From Curtobacterium poinsettiae (GTDB lineage Bacteria; Actinomycetota; Actinomycetes; Actinomycetales; Microbacteriaceae), in the NCBI RefSeq assembly GCF_025677645.1, contig NZ_CP106879.1:2294001-2358000 (forward strand): 64,000 bases of DNA. Direction: 5' to 3'. The position numbers were made by a program, and so were the translations under genes. Below are positions 16,369 to 25,537 of this stretch, piece by piece (position 1 is the first letter of the stretch; each line of letters opens with the position of its first letter). The notes under the pieces were generated by a model, which made no database searches, had not been told where the DNA came from, and saw nothing but the letters and a program-made list of their open reading frames with translations.

Positions 16369-17208
16369 ATGGGTATGTCCATCAACACCAACCTCTCGGC
16401 ACTCAACACGTACCGGAACCTCAACGCGACGCAGAACGACCTGTCGAAGTCCCTCGAGAAGCTCTCGTCGGGTCTCCGCATCAACCGTGCTGCCGACGAC
16501 GCTGCCGGTCTGTCGATCTCCGAGGGGCTGAAGTCCCAGGTCGGTGGCCTCACGGTCGCCGCCCGCAACGCGCAGGACGGCATCTCCGTCGTGCAGACCG
16601 CTGAAGGTGGCCTCACCGAGACCCACTCGATCCTCCAGCGCATGCGCGACCTGGCCGTGCAGGCCGGCAACGACTCGAACAACGAGGACTCCCGCGCAGC
16701 GATCACCACCGAGGTCGGCGAGCTCACCAAGGAGCTCACCCGCATCTCGGAGTCGACCAACTTCAACGGCATCAACCTGCTCGACGGCTCCGCCGGCACC
16801 GCAGGCGTCCTGAAGTTCCAGGTCGGCGCGAACGGCGACGCGGCGAGCCAGATCGACGTGGACCTGTCGAAGTCGAACGTGGAGTCCGTGTCGACCGCGG
16901 TCGGCGCGCTCACCTTCGACTCGGCGACGAACGCTCAGGCCGCCATCACCGCGATCGACGAGCAGATCAAGTACGTCTCCTCGGCTCGTTCGAGCATCGG
17001 TGCCGTCCAGAACCGCTTCGACCACGCCATCAACGTGACGAACGTGGCCAAGGAGAACCTCACCGCTGCCTCCTCGCGCATCACCGACGTCGACATGGCG
17101 GAGGAGATGGTCAAGTACACGCGCGACAACATCCTCAGCCAGGCCGGCACCTCGATGCTCGCGCAGGCGAACCAGAGCACCCAGGGCGTGCTCTCGCTCC
17201 TGCGCTAG
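16369..17208 (+). CDS. fliC: flagellin
   Basis: This 279-residue flagellin begins at the ATG at 16369 behind GGAGG. The N-terminal D0/D1 region reads MGMSINTNLSALNTYRNLNA then SSGLRINRAADDAAGLSISE; the C-terminal one reads TRDNILSQAGTSMLAQANQS and ends in LLR. With under 300 residues it is a minimal flagellin, almost only D0/D1 with a short variable loop at about 140-185. It polymerises into the filament after FlgK/FlgL/FliD assembly, with FliS as likely chaperone. It has its own promoter, leader and terminator, so it is a single-gene transcript set up for high expression. Confidence 0.96.
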   Translation: MGMSINTNLSALNTYRNLNATQNDLSKSLEKLSSGLRINRAADDAAGLSISEGLKSQVGGLTVAARNAQDGISVVQTAEGGLTETHSILQRMRDLAVQAGNDSNNEDSRAAITTEVGELTKELTRISESTNFNGINLLDGSAGTAGVLKFQVGANGDAASQIDVDLSKSNVESVSTAVGALTFDSATNAQAAITAIDEQIKYVSSARSSIGAVQNRFDHAINVTNVAKENLTAASSRITDVDMAEEMVKYTRDNILSQAGTSMLAQANQSTQGVLSLLR

Positions 17209-17217
17209 CCATCACGT

Positions 17218-17256
17218 GGTTCGCCCTCCGGGCCCCTCGGGCGCGGAGGGCGAACC
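17218..17256 (+). terminator. 13-bp hairpin after fliC
   Basis: GGTTCGCCCTCCG at 17218-17230 pairs exactly with CGGAGGGCGAACC at 17244-17256. It starts 10 nt after the fliC stop. Confidence 0.8.
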
Positions 17257-17298
17257 CCGCCGTCCTGACCACCTCCACGACGCCAGGGAGTGTCGACG

Positions 17299-18699
17299 AT
17301 GTCCTCGTCCGTGTCCTCGAGCACCAGCCTCGCGATCGACGGTCTGGTCAGCGGTCTCAAGACGACCGACCTCATCAACTCGCTGATGAGCGTCGAGGGG
17401 GTCCCGCAGACCCTGCTCAAGAACAAGCTGACCACCACCAACTCGTTCATCTCGTCACTGCAGACGCTCAACGGGTTGATCCAGGGCCTCGCCACCAAGG
17501 CCGCGGACGCCGCGAAGGCCTCGTCGCTCGACCTCTTCGCCGCGACGAGCACCGCGCCGACCGTCACCGCCGTCACCGGGACCGGGGCGACCGCCGGCTC
17601 CATCAGCTTCACCGTCGGTTCGACCGCCTCGGCCCAGGTCGGGGTGACGGCCGCGATGTCGTCGTGGTCGACCGGTGCGCAGCCGATCACGATCGTCGGC
17701 GCGGATGGCAAGTCCACCACCGTGACACCGGCGTCCGGTTCGCTCGACGACGCCGTGTCCGCCCTGAACAAGTCCGGTGCGGGCGTCACCGCGACGAAGG
17801 TCTCCGCCGGCACCGACGCCGACGGCACCAAGCTCTACCGCCTGCAGCTCACGTCCGCCAAGACCGGCTCGGCCGGTGGCTTCCAGGTGTACCGGGGCGG
17901 CGCCGACGACGTGGCAGCGGGCACCGCGACGAACGTCCTCAGCGAGACCGGTGCCGCCGTCGTCACCGCGGCCACCGACGCCAGCGTCACCCTCTGGGCC
18001 GGCACCGCCGCCGCGCAGACGGTCACCAGCGCCACGAACACCTTCACCGGACTCGTCCCCGGGCTCGACGTCACCGTGTCGAAGGTCACCACCGACCCGG
18101 TCACGGTGACGGTCGCGCAGGACACCACCAAGGCCCAGTCCGTGGCCTCCGGGCTCGTCGACGCGATGAACGCGGTCGCGGCCTACTACAAGACGAACAC
18201 CGCGGTGTCGAGCTCGACCAGCGCGACGAGCGGCACCACGACGACGAAGGCCGGCGTCCTGCTCGGCGACGGTGCGTCCCGCGATGCCGTGCAGCGGCTC
18301 ACGAGCACGATGTCCGCCCCGGTCGACGGCAAGTCGCCGTCGACGATCGGCATCGTGATCACGAAGGACGGCAGCTTCACCTTCGACCCCGAGGTCTTCC
18401 AGAAGGCACTCGCCGCCGACCCGAAGGCCACCCAGGCGATGCTCTCCGGGGTCGCCGCGAACGTCGGCGCCGCGGCCACCGCCGCCTCCGACAAGTACGA
18501 CGGCTCGGTCACCACGTCCATCACCGGACAACAGGCCGTCGCCAAGGACCTCAACACCCAGATCGACAGCTGGACCGACCGGCTGACGATGCGCCGGGCC
18601 GCCCTGCAGACCCTCTACTCATCCCTCGAGACCAGCCTCAGCAAGCTCCAGTCGCAGTCGAGTTGGCTCGCCAGCCAGCTGGCCTCGACGTCGAGCTGA
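17299..18699 (+). CDS. fliD: flagellar filament cap protein FliD
   Basis: This 466-residue HAP2 protein runs from the ATG at 17299, with GGGAG 8 nt upstream; a GTG at 17290 is the alternative. The N-terminal FliD domain reads LAIDGLVSGLKTTDLINSLM, and the C-terminal one reads GKSPSTIGIVITKDGSFTFD and TDRLTMRRAALQTLYSSLET. FliD forms the cap under which flagellin subunits insert. A Ser/Thr/Ala-rich centre is typical of secreted actinobacterial FliD. It heads the fliD-fliS-fliT-like operon, with fliS 11 nt downstream. No promoter of the flagellar-sigma type is seen in front of it, so it may depend on fliC read-through. Confidence 0.93.
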   Translation: MSSSVSSSTSLAIDGLVSGLKTTDLINSLMSVEGVPQTLLKNKLTTTNSFISSLQTLNGLIQGLATKAADAAKASSLDLFAATSTAPTVTAVTGTGATAGSISFTVGSTASAQVGVTAAMSSWSTGAQPITIVGADGKSTTVTPASGSLDDAVSALNKSGAGVTATKVSAGTDADGTKLYRLQLTSAKTGSAGGFQVYRGGADDVAAGTATNVLSETGAAVVTAATDASVTLWAGTAAAQTVTSATNTFTGLVPGLDVTVSKVTTDPVTVTVAQDTTKAQSVASGLVDAMNAVAAYYKTNTAVSSSTSATSGTTTTKAGVLLGDGASRDAVQRLTSTMSAPVDGKSPSTIGIVITKDGSFTFDPEVFQKALAADPKATQAMLSGVAANVGAAATAASDKYDGSVTTSITGQQAVAKDLNTQIDSWTDRLTMRRAALQTLYSSLETSLSKLQSQSSWLASQLASTSS

Positions 18700-18710
18700 C
18701 GGGAACGACC

Positions 18711-19184
18711 ATGACCTTCGACTTCCAGGCAGCCGCCTTCCGCCAGGCCGCCCAGCCGCGCACCGTCACCGACCAGCGTCGCGCTCAGTACACGAACGAG
18801 GCCGTGCTGTCGGCGACGCCGGCGCAGCTCGTGACGATGCTCTACGACCGGCTGCTGCTCGACCTGCACCGTGCTGAGGCCGCGCAGGTCGCCGCCGACT
18901 GGGAGGCCGCCCGCGAGCAGCTCCTGCACGCCCAGGCGATCGTCGGCGAACTCTCGAGCACCCTCCGGATCGACGTCTGGGACGGCGGTGAGGGGCTGCT
19001 CGCCGTCTACAACTACGCCTCCACCTCGCTCATCACGGCGAACGTGCACCGCGACGTGCAGGCCACCCGCGACTGCATCCGGATCCTCGAGCCGCTCCGC
19101 CAGTCGTGGCACGAGGCGGCCGCGTCGCTCCCCGCGACGCCTGCCACGCAGCAGCCGACCGGGGGAGCCCTCGGTGTCGCCTGA
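18711..19184 (+). CDS. fliS: flagellin export chaperone FliS
   Basis: This 157-residue four-helix protein shows the FliS pattern: YTNEAVLSATPAQLVTMLYD, RLLLDLHRAEAAQVAADWEA, then LLAVYNYASTSLITANVHRD. FliS holds flagellin C-termini until export. The N-terminus is about 20 residues longer than in Bacillus FliS and has no known role. The ATG at 18711 lies 11 nt after the fliD stop. Confidence 0.9.
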   Translation: MTFDFQAAAFRQAAQPRTVTDQRRAQYTNEAVLSATPAQLVTMLYDRLLLDLHRAEAAQVAADWEAAREQLLHAQAIVGELSSTLRIDVWDGGEGLLAVYNYASTSLITANVHRDVQATRDCIRILEPLRQSWHEAAASLPATPATQQPTGGALGVA

Positions 19185-19500
19185 TCCCTCCGAAGAGCTG
19201 TCGCCTGAGCAGACGGACGGACGAGCCGCATGGGAGGCCCTCCTCACCTCCATGGAGCACGACGCCGCCGGGCAGGCGGCCGATCCCACGGCCGTGGCCG
19301 GGTGGTCGGAGCCGGCCGGGCTGGGACCGCTGCCGCGTGACCTGGTGGGACGGGCCTCCCGGCTGCTCGCCGCGCAGCGGGACCGCATGACGGTGCTCGA
19401 GGCGGACCGCCGCTCGACGCTGGAGCACCTCGGTGCCCTGCGCGCCGTCGACGCCACGCGCGAGCCCCGCGGCTCCGTGTACCTCGACGCTTCCGCCTGA
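19174..19500 (+). CDS. FliT-like small protein
   Basis: This 108-residue protein starts at a GTG at 19174, 7 nt after GGGGGAG and overlapping the end of fliS by 11 nt. It is acidic and helical (AAWEALLTSMEHDAA near 20, RASRLLAAQRDRMTVLEADR near 65-85, then STLEHLGALRAV). Position after fliD-fliS and the helix layout suggest FliT, the FliD chaperone, but sequence similarity is not decisive; FliT proteins are poorly conserved. It ends just before a perfect palindrome. Confidence 0.55.
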   Translation: MSPDPSEELSPEQTDGRAAWEALLTSMEHDAAGQAADPTAVAGWSEPAGLGPLPRDLVGRASRLLAAQRDRMTVLEADRRSTLEHLGALRAVDATREPRGSVYLDASA

Positions 19501-19522
19501 CCCGCGCCCCCACACCAGTTCT

Positions 19523-19560
19523 GCGACAGAGCACCCGTCGATCGACGGGTGCTCTGTCGC
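19523..19560 (+). terminator. 38-nt perfect palindrome ending the fliD operon
   Basis: Positions 19523-19541 are the exact reverse complement of 19542-19560. The stem can be 17-19 bp, and it starts 22 nt after the fliT-like stop. It separates this transcript from flgB. Confidence 0.8.
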
Positions 19561-19609
19561 ATCTCGAGTGCTCCGCCCCGCAGTACCCGCCCCCCGTTCG
19601 GGGCGACGC

Positions 19610-19638
19610 CTAACGCGGCGGACGGCGGGCTCCGATAG
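19610..19638 (+). promoter_or_regulatory. flagellar-sigma promoter for the flgB-flgE operon
   Basis: CTAAC (19610-19614), N17, CCGATAG (19632-19638). The flgB GTG is 96 nt downstream. Confidence 0.7.
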
Positions 19639-19733
19639 CGCCACTCGAGCACGGATCGCTCACCAGTTCGGCCAGGGATCGGCCACCACCGCACGGCGAC
19701 GTCGCACCGACGACGCCTGACGAGGGGACCCCC

Positions 19734-20078
19734 GTGTTCGATTCCGTGACGAGCGTCGCGCTGCAGAGCGCACTCGACGGTCTGTCGATGCGCCAGAAGG
19801 TGATCGCGAACAACATCGCGAACATCAACACGACGAACTACCACGCCGAGAAGGTCCAGTTCGAGGACGCCCTGGCGAAGTCGATCGTGGACGGCGACGG
19901 CGCCACCACGCCGACGATGGCGCGCAGCCTCGAGCCGACGAACACGAACGGCAACAACGTCAACCTCGACGAGGAGACTCTGTCGAACATCGACACCGTG
20001 CTGCGGTACCAGTTCGCCACGCAGGCGATGAACTCCGAGCTCACGAGCGTCCGTGCGGCGATGCGGACGAACTCGTGA
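19734..20078 (+). CDS. flgB: flagellar proximal rod protein FlgB
   Basis: This 114-residue rod protein has the flagellar rod signature ANNIANINTTNY and the C-terminal helix LRYQFATQAMNSELTSVRAA. The start is a GTG at 19734. FlgB, FlgC and FliE form the base of the rod above the MS ring. It is first in a long overlapping operon and overlaps flgC by 4 nt. Confidence 0.93.
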   Translation: MFDSVTSVALQSALDGLSMRQKVIANNIANINTTNYHAEKVQFEDALAKSIVDGDGATTPTMARSLEPTNTNGNNVNLDEETLSNIDTVLRYQFATQAMNSELTSVRAAMRTNS

Positions 20079-20470
20079 CGACCTTCGACGCGATCGGCAT
20101 CGCGAGCACCGGCCTGACCGTGCACCGGAAGTGGCTCGACGCCGTCTCGGACAACATCGCCAACGCGAACACCGTGAAGTCGATGGACGACACCGCGTTC
20201 CAGGCGCGGTACGTCGAGGTGCAGGAGGGCGCCGGCGTCTCGGGCGCCTACGTCAAGGGCGCCGCGTTCGGCAGCGCCGCCGGCCGTGTGACCTACGACC
20301 CGGACAACCCGCTCGCGAACGAGGAGGGCTACGTCCGCATGCCCGACATCGACCTCGGCACGCAGATGGCGGACCTCATCATGGCCCAGCGCGGCTACCA
20401 GGCGAACGCCGCCGTGGTGGACCGTGCCAAGACCGCCTACGAGGCGGCACTGCAGATCGGGAAGAACTGA
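20075..20470 (+). CDS. flgC: flagellar proximal rod protein FlgC
   Basis: This 131-residue rod subunit has the N-terminal DAIGIASTGLTVHRKWLDAV then DNIANANTVKSMD, and the C-terminal rod signature DLIMAQRGYQANAAVVDRAK. It starts at a GTG (20075) inside the flgB stop, and its last base is shared with the fliE ATG. It assembles distal to FlgB in the periplasm-equivalent zone and peptidoglycan of this Gram-positive cell. Confidence 0.94.
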   Translation: MTTFDAIGIASTGLTVHRKWLDAVSDNIANANTVKSMDDTAFQARYVEVQEGAGVSGAYVKGAAFGSAAGRVTYDPDNPLANEEGYVRMPDIDLGTQMADLIMAQRGYQANAAVVDRAKTAYEAALQIGKN

Positions 20471-20811
20471 TGCCCATCGACGCCGTGAACGGTGTGACCA
20501 CCAACGCGATGACGAACGCCCTGACGAGTGTGTCGGGGACGTCCAGCGACAGCACGACCACGACCGGTGCCGCCGGCGCGACGACCGACGGCAGCGGGTT
20601 CGCCGCGAGCCTCGGCAACGCCGTCGACGGGTTGCAGTCGCTGCAGAGCGACTCGAAGACCCTCGCGCTCAAGGCCGTGACCGGCAACCTCGACAACATC
20701 CACGACGCCACGATCGCCGCGACCCGCGCGCAGGTCACGCTCGAGCTCGTCTCCGCCGTCCGCAACAAGGGCGTCGACGCCTTCAACGAGATCATGAGGA
20801 TGCAGGCCTGA
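20470..20811 (+). CDS. fliE: flagellar hook-basal body protein FliE
   Basis: This 113-residue protein shows the FliE C-terminal pattern: GFAASLGNAVDGLQSLQSDS, then TIAATRAQVTLELVSAVRNK and FNEIMRMQA. The N-terminal 40 residues are Ser/Thr-rich and not conserved. FliE links the MS ring to the rod and is exported before it. The ATG at 20470 uses the last base of flgC, and the stop overlaps the fliF ATG (TGATG). Confidence 0.9.
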   Translation: MPIDAVNGVTTNAMTNALTSVSGTSSDSTTTTGAAGATTDGSGFAASLGNAVDGLQSLQSDSKTLALKAVTGNLDNIHDATIAATRAQVTLELVSAVRNKGVDAFNEIMRMQA

Positions 20812-22481
20812 TGCCCGTCGCCGTCAAGAACGTCTTCGCGCGCCTCAGCGCCTACGTGCAGGGCTTCTCCGCCGCCCAGCGCACCATCGCGATCCTGGCG
20901 ATCGCGGCGCTCGTGCTCGGCGGGATCGCCCTCGCGTCCTGGCTCGGCAAGGCGTCCTACGCGCCGCTCTTCACCGGGCTCGCCGCGGCGGACGCGAGCT
21001 CCATCACGGACCAGCTGCAGACCGACGGTGTGCCGTTCCAGCTCACCGACGGCGGTGCGACGATCCTCGTGCCGCAGGCGCAGGTGTACTCGGAGCGGCT
21101 CAAGGCGGCGTCGAACGGCCTGCCGTCGTCGAACGAGGGTGGCTACTCGCTGCTCGACAAGATGGGCGTGACGAGCTCGGAGTTCCAGCAGGACGTCACC
21201 TACAAGCGCGCGATGGAGGGCGAGCTCGCCAAGACCATCGGTGCGATGGACGGCGTGCAGACCGCCACCGTGCAGCTCGCGATCCCGGAGAAGTCGGTGT
21301 TCGTCTCCGAGGAGAAGGACCCGACCGCGTCGGTGTTCATCGCGACCGACAACGGCACACAGCTGAGCACCGACCAGGTGCAGGCCATCGTGCACCTGAC
21401 GAGCGCCTCGGTCGAGGGCATGCAGCCCACCGACGTCTCGGTCGTCGACGCGAAGGGCCAGACCCTGTCCGCGGTCGGCACCGGTGCGACCGGCAGCGGC
21501 GCCGACCAGGCCGCCGACTACGACGCGGCGACGAGCAAGAAGATCCAGGACCTGCTCGACACCACGCTCGGCGTCGGCAACGCGACCGTCGTGGTCTCCG
21601 GGACGATGAACCAGGAGTCCGGCACCCGGACGTCCGAGAGCTACACGTCTCCCACGTCGGGCCCGGTCGCACTGAACGAGTCGAGCACCACCGAGGAGTA
21701 CGGCGCGGGCTCGGGCGCAGGGAGCGGCGCGACGGGGGTCCTCGGCCCGGACAACATCGCCGTCCCGAACGGCACCGCGACGAGCGGCACCGGCGACGAC
21801 GGGTACAAGAACGAGTCGGCGACGAAGAACAACGCCGTCGACCACACCACCGAGACCACGCAGATCCCCTCGGGCGGGCTCGACCGGCAGACCATCTCGG
21901 TCGCGCTGAACTCGAAGGCCGCCGCCGTGCAGAACGCGAACCTGCAGAGCATCAACGACCTGGTCTCGGCCGCCGCGGGTGTCGACCAGAACCGTGGCGA
22001 CCAGGTCAAGGTCGCGATGATGGACTTCGACACGAGCGCCTCCGACCAGGCCGCCAAGGCCCTCGAGGCGCAGCAGAAGGCCGACCAGCAGGAAGCACTG
22101 TGGTCGTCGATCCGCACCGCCGGGATCGTGATCGGCATCGTCCTCGCCGTCATCGCGGTCATGTTCTTCGTCGCCCGCCGCAACCGGAAGCAGGAGCGCG
22201 AGGCCGTCGACCTCGGCGAGCTCGACGCCTTCGCCGGCGAGACGTTCCAGCTGCCCCTCGCGATGGACGGCGTCGACGACCGCGCCACGCTCGGCGCCGG
22301 TGACGCCCCGACCGCCGTGCTGTCGGCGATGCCCGCCGGCGACGCCCCCACCGAGGTGCTCACGACCGAGGAGATCACCGCCGAGCGCCGCCGTCAGGAC
22401 ATCTCCGCCCTGGCCGAGCGCGACCCGAAGCGCACCGCCGAGCTCCTGCGCGGGCTGCTGGACGACCGGGCACCGGTGTGA
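20811..22481 (+). CDS. fliF: flagellar MS-ring protein FliF
   Basis: This 556-residue ring protein has transmembrane helix 1 at about 25-45 (TIAILAIAALVLGGIALASW). The RBM/YscJ-type domains cover about 47-220 and the FliF_C region about 255-430. Helix 2 is at about 440-460 (GIVIGIVLAVIAVMFFVARR). The cytoplasmic tail ends in RDPKRTAELLRGLLDD, the FliG-binding region. FliF oligomerises in the membrane as the platform for the export gate and rotor. Length is usual. Overlaps with fliE and fliG show coupling. Confidence 0.95.
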   Translation: MPVAVKNVFARLSAYVQGFSAAQRTIAILAIAALVLGGIALASWLGKASYAPLFTGLAAADASSITDQLQTDGVPFQLTDGGATILVPQAQVYSERLKAASNGLPSSNEGGYSLLDKMGVTSSEFQQDVTYKRAMEGELAKTIGAMDGVQTATVQLAIPEKSVFVSEEKDPTASVFIATDNGTQLSTDQVQAIVHLTSASVEGMQPTDVSVVDAKGQTLSAVGTGATGSGADQAADYDAATSKKIQDLLDTTLGVGNATVVVSGTMNQESGTRTSESYTSPTSGPVALNESSTTEEYGAGSGAGSGATGVLGPDNIAVPNGTATSGTGDDGYKNESATKNNAVDHTTETTQIPSGGLDRQTISVALNSKAAAVQNANLQSINDLVSAAAGVDQNRGDQVKVAMMDFDTSASDQAAKALEAQQKADQQEALWSSIRTAGIVIGIVLAVIAVMFFVARRNRKQEREAVDLGELDAFAGETFQLPLAMDGVDDRATLGAGDAPTAVLSAMPAGDAPTEVLTTEEITAERRRQDISALAERDPKRTAELLRGLLDDRAPV

Positions 22482-23530
22482 GCGCGCTCATGCCGAGCCC
22501 CGGCGGCGGTTCCGGACCGAGCGACCGTGCCCTGACCGGTGCGCAGAAGGTCGCGCTCATCCTCATGCAGATGGAGACCGACCGCGCCGCCGAGGTGATG
22601 AAGCAGTTCACCGAGATGGAGGCCGAGGAGATCTCCGCCGAGATCGTCCGGATGCGCCGCGTCGAGGACACCGTGGTGGACCAGACGCTGTCCGAGTTCC
22701 ACCGGATCACGATGAGCGGCCGGCTGCAGAAGCGCGGCGGCAAGGAGACCGCCCTCGGGCTGCTCGAGGCGTCGTTCGGCGCCGAGCGGGCCGCCGGGGT
22801 GATGGACCGTCTGGCCTCGAACCTCGCCGGCCAGTCGTTCGACTTCCTCGACGACGCCGAACCCGGCCAGGTCATCTCCCTGCTCGAGGGCGAGCTGCCG
22901 CAGACGATCGCCCTCGTGCTCGCCCACCTGGGCCCCGGTCAGGCCAGTGCCGTGCTCGCCGGGATCGACGAGCGTGTCCGCACCGACGTCGCCCAGGCCT
23001 TCGCGACCATGGGCAGCGCGACCCCCGAGGCCGTCGGCATCGTCGCCGGTGTGCTGCGCCAGCGTGCCGGGGCCGTCGTGTCGCCGCGCGAGAGCGTCGA
23101 GGTCGTCGGTGGGATCGCGCCCCTGGTCGACATCATCAACCGCTCGGACGTCGCGACCGAGAAGGCCGTGCTCGAGGGACTCGAAGCCCGCGACCCGGAG
23201 CTCGCGGAGGACATCCGCTCCCGCATGCTCACCTTCGAGGACATCGTGAAGCTCGAGTCCCGCGACATCCAGCAGGTGCTGCGCGGCATCGACTCGAAGA
23301 TCCTCGCGACCGCCATGAAGGGCGCAGCCGGACCGGTCGTGGAGACCATCCGCGCGAACGTGTCCGAGCGCAACCGCGAACTGCTCGACGACGAACTGCA
23401 GGCCATGGGTCCGGTCCGCGTCTCGCAGGTCGAGGAAGCCCGCGCCGAGGTCGTCCGGTCCGTGCGCGAGCTCGAGGCACAGGGCGTCGTCACCGTGCAC
23501 CGCGCCGAGGAGGACGAGCTCGTTGACTGA
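22478..23530 (+). CDS. fliG: flagellar motor switch protein FliG
   Basis: This 350-residue rotor protein has the N-terminal FliF-binding domain (LTGAQKVALILMQMETDRAA), the middle domain with the EHPQ-like motif (EGELPQTIALVLAHLGPGQ), and the C-terminal torque domain (MLTFEDIVKLESRDIQQVLR with charged helix RANVSERNRELLDDELQAM). These charges interact with MotA. The start is a GTG overlapping the fliF stop by 4 nt. Confidence 0.95.
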   Translation: MSALMPSPGGGSGPSDRALTGAQKVALILMQMETDRAAEVMKQFTEMEAEEISAEIVRMRRVEDTVVDQTLSEFHRITMSGRLQKRGGKETALGLLEASFGAERAAGVMDRLASNLAGQSFDFLDDAEPGQVISLLEGELPQTIALVLAHLGPGQASAVLAGIDERVRTDVAQAFATMGSATPEAVGIVAGVLRQRAGAVVSPRESVEVVGGIAPLVDIINRSDVATEKAVLEGLEARDPELAEDIRSRMLTFEDIVKLESRDIQQVLRGIDSKILATAMKGAAGPVVETIRANVSERNRELLDDELQAMGPVRVSQVEEARAEVVRSVRELEAQGVVTVHRAEEDELVD

Positions 23531-24197
23531 CACCGTCGTGCACCGCGTCGACTTCCCGGTGCTCGCCGACGCCGCCGGCCGCGAGCGCGCGTCGAGCGCG
23601 GACGTCCGCGGGCACGCGGCCGGCTACACCGCCGGTCTGCGGGCCGCGCAGGCCGAGACCGACGCCCTGCGCGCCCGGCTCGAGGCCGAGCACGCCGCGC
23701 GGATCACCGCCCTGCAGGCCGACACCGCACGCCGGATCGCGGTCCTCGACGCCGCCACGAACGCCATGCTCTCCACGGTCGCACCCGTCCTGGCGGACGC
23801 CGAGGCGTCCGTCGCGAGTGCGGCAGTCGACCTGGCCGAGGCGATCGTCGGCAACGTGGTCCGCGCTTCCAGGCCAGCCCACGACGCGACCGTCACCGAC
23901 GGTCCGGACGGACAGAGCAGCCGGGAGGCCCGGATCGCGTCCGGCGCCGAAGTCACCGTCCGGCGGGCGCTCGCGTCCGTGGACCGCACGGTCCCGGTGG
24001 CCGTCCGGCTGAGCCCGGCGGACGCCGCGCGCGTCGCCGGCCTCGACCTGCCGGTGCCGGTCGTCGCGGACGGCGCCCTGCGCGACGGCGACGCCGTCGT
24101 CGACCTGCCGGACGGCATGCTCGACGCGCGCATCGCCACAGCGCTCGACCGCGCACGCACCGCCCTCGGAGTCGACGCGTCGGGAGCCGGCCGGTGA
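23523..24197 (+). CDS. fliH: flagellar export stalk protein FliH
   Basis: This 224-residue protein lies between fliG and fliI. It has an Ala-rich coiled-coil N-terminal half (GYTAGLRAAQAETDALRARL, EAEHAARITALQADTARRI) and a C-terminal FliH/HrpE-like domain with AAVDLAEAIVGNVV and ALDRARTALGV. FliH dimers hold the ATPase FliI at the export gate. A TTG at 23523 overlaps the fliG stop; no better start is seen. Identification rests on position and architecture because FliH sequences diverge widely. Confidence 0.85.
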   Translation: MTDTVVHRVDFPVLADAAGRERASSADVRGHAAGYTAGLRAAQAETDALRARLEAEHAARITALQADTARRIAVLDAATNAMLSTVAPVLADAEASVASAAVDLAEAIVGNVVRASRPAHDATVTDGPDGQSSREARIASGAEVTVRRALASVDRTVPVAVRLSPADAARVAGLDLPVPVVADGALRDGDAVVDLPDGMLDARIATALDRARTALGVDASGAGR

Positions 24198-25537
24198 CCG
24201 CCACGCTGCTCCGTCCGCGGGGTCTCGACGAGGCGCTCCTGCGGGCCGCACCCCAGCGGGTCGGTGTCGTCACGAGCGCCGTCGGCCTGGGGCTGACGAT
24301 CGCCGGACTCGACGCCCGCGTCGGCGAGGTCGTCACGGTCGGCACCGAGGACGGCGAACAGACCGCGGTCGAGGTCGTCGCCACCGATGCCTCCGGCGTC
24401 CGCTGCATGCCGCTCGGCCGCCTGACCGGCGTGACCGCGGGCACCCCGGCGCGTCCGACCGGCCGTCCGGTGCTCGTGCCGACCGGACCCGGTCTGTTCG
24501 GCCGCGTGCTCGACGGACTCGGCCGACCGATCGACGACCGCGGCCCGCTCGAGGGCCCCGGCGGCGAACCGGTCACCCGGGTCCCGCTCGACCACGACAC
24601 CCCGAGCGCGATGGCCCGGACCCGCATCGACACCCCGATGCAGCTCGGCGTCCGCGTGCTCGACACCCTGACCACCGTCGGCCGCGGGCAGCGCATGGGC
24701 CTGTTCGCCGGGTCCGGCGTGGGCAAGTCCTCGCTGCTGTCGATGATCGCGCGCGGGAGCGACGCGGCCGTCAACGTCATCGCCCTGGTGGGGGAGCGCG
24801 GCCGTGAGGTGCGCGAGTTCCTGGAGGACGACCTGGGACCCGAGGGGCTCGCCCGCTCGATCGTCGTCGTGTCGACCTCCGACGAACCAGCGCTGATGCG
24901 CCTGCGCGCCGCGTTCGTGGCCACCCGCATCGCGGAGTCGTTCCGCGACGCCGGGCAGGACGTCGTGCTCATGATGGACTCGCTCACCCGCGTCGCGATG
25001 GCGCAGCGCGAGATCGGCCTGTCGGTGGGGGAGCCGCCGGCCACCCGGGGCTACCCGCCGTCGACGTTCTCGGTGCTCGCGGGACTGCTCGAGCGCGCCG
25101 GCACCGACCGGGTCGGCAGCATCACCGGCATGTACACCGTGCTGGTCGACGGCGACGACCACAACGAGCCGATCGCCGACGCAGCCCGGAGCATCCTGGA
25201 CGGCCACGTCGTGCTCGACCGCACGCTCGCGATCACCGGACACTTCCCGTCGGTCGACGCCCTCGGCTCGGTGTCCCGCGTCGCCTCGAAGGTCACCCGA
25301 CCCGAGCAGCGTGCCGCCGCCACCGCGCTGCGGAAGGTGATGGCCGCCCGTGCCGGCGCCCAGGACCTGCTCGACGTCGGTGCATACCAGCGCGGATCGA
25401 ACCCGCTCGTGGACGCGGCCGTCGACCACCAGGGATCGATCGACGCGTTCCTGCGCCAGGGCATGGACGAGCGGGCGACCGCCGACGCTTCCTGGCAGCG
25501 CCTCGGTGGCCTGGTGCAGCAGCTGGGGGTGTCGTGA
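24194..25537 (+). CDS. fliI: flagellum-specific ATP synthase FliI
   Basis: This 447-residue F1-beta-like ATPase has Walker A AGSGVGKS at 172-179 (Lys178) and Walker B VVLMMDSLTRVAMAQRE. The type III ATPase signature GYPPSTFSVLAGLLERAG and the GERGREVREF loop are also present. FliI energises unfolding and delivery of export substrates with FliH and FliJ. It starts at a GTG (24194) overlapping fliH by 4 nt, and its stop shares a base with the fliJ ATG. Confidence 0.95.
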   Translation: MTATLLRPRGLDEALLRAAPQRVGVVTSAVGLGLTIAGLDARVGEVVTVGTEDGEQTAVEVVATDASGVRCMPLGRLTGVTAGTPARPTGRPVLVPTGPGLFGRVLDGLGRPIDDRGPLEGPGGEPVTRVPLDHDTPSAMARTRIDTPMQLGVRVLDTLTTVGRGQRMGLFAGSGVGKSSLLSMIARGSDAAVNVIALVGERGREVREFLEDDLGPEGLARSIVVVSTSDEPALMRLRAAFVATRIAESFRDAGQDVVLMMDSLTRVAMAQREIGLSVGEPPATRGYPPSTFSVLAGLLERAGTDRVGSITGMYTVLVDGDDHNEPIADAARSILDGHVVLDRTLAITGHFPSVDALGSVSRVASKVTRPEQRAAATALRKVMAARAGAQDLLDVGAYQRGSNPLVDAAVDHQGSIDAFLRQGMDERATADASWQRLGGLVQQLGVS

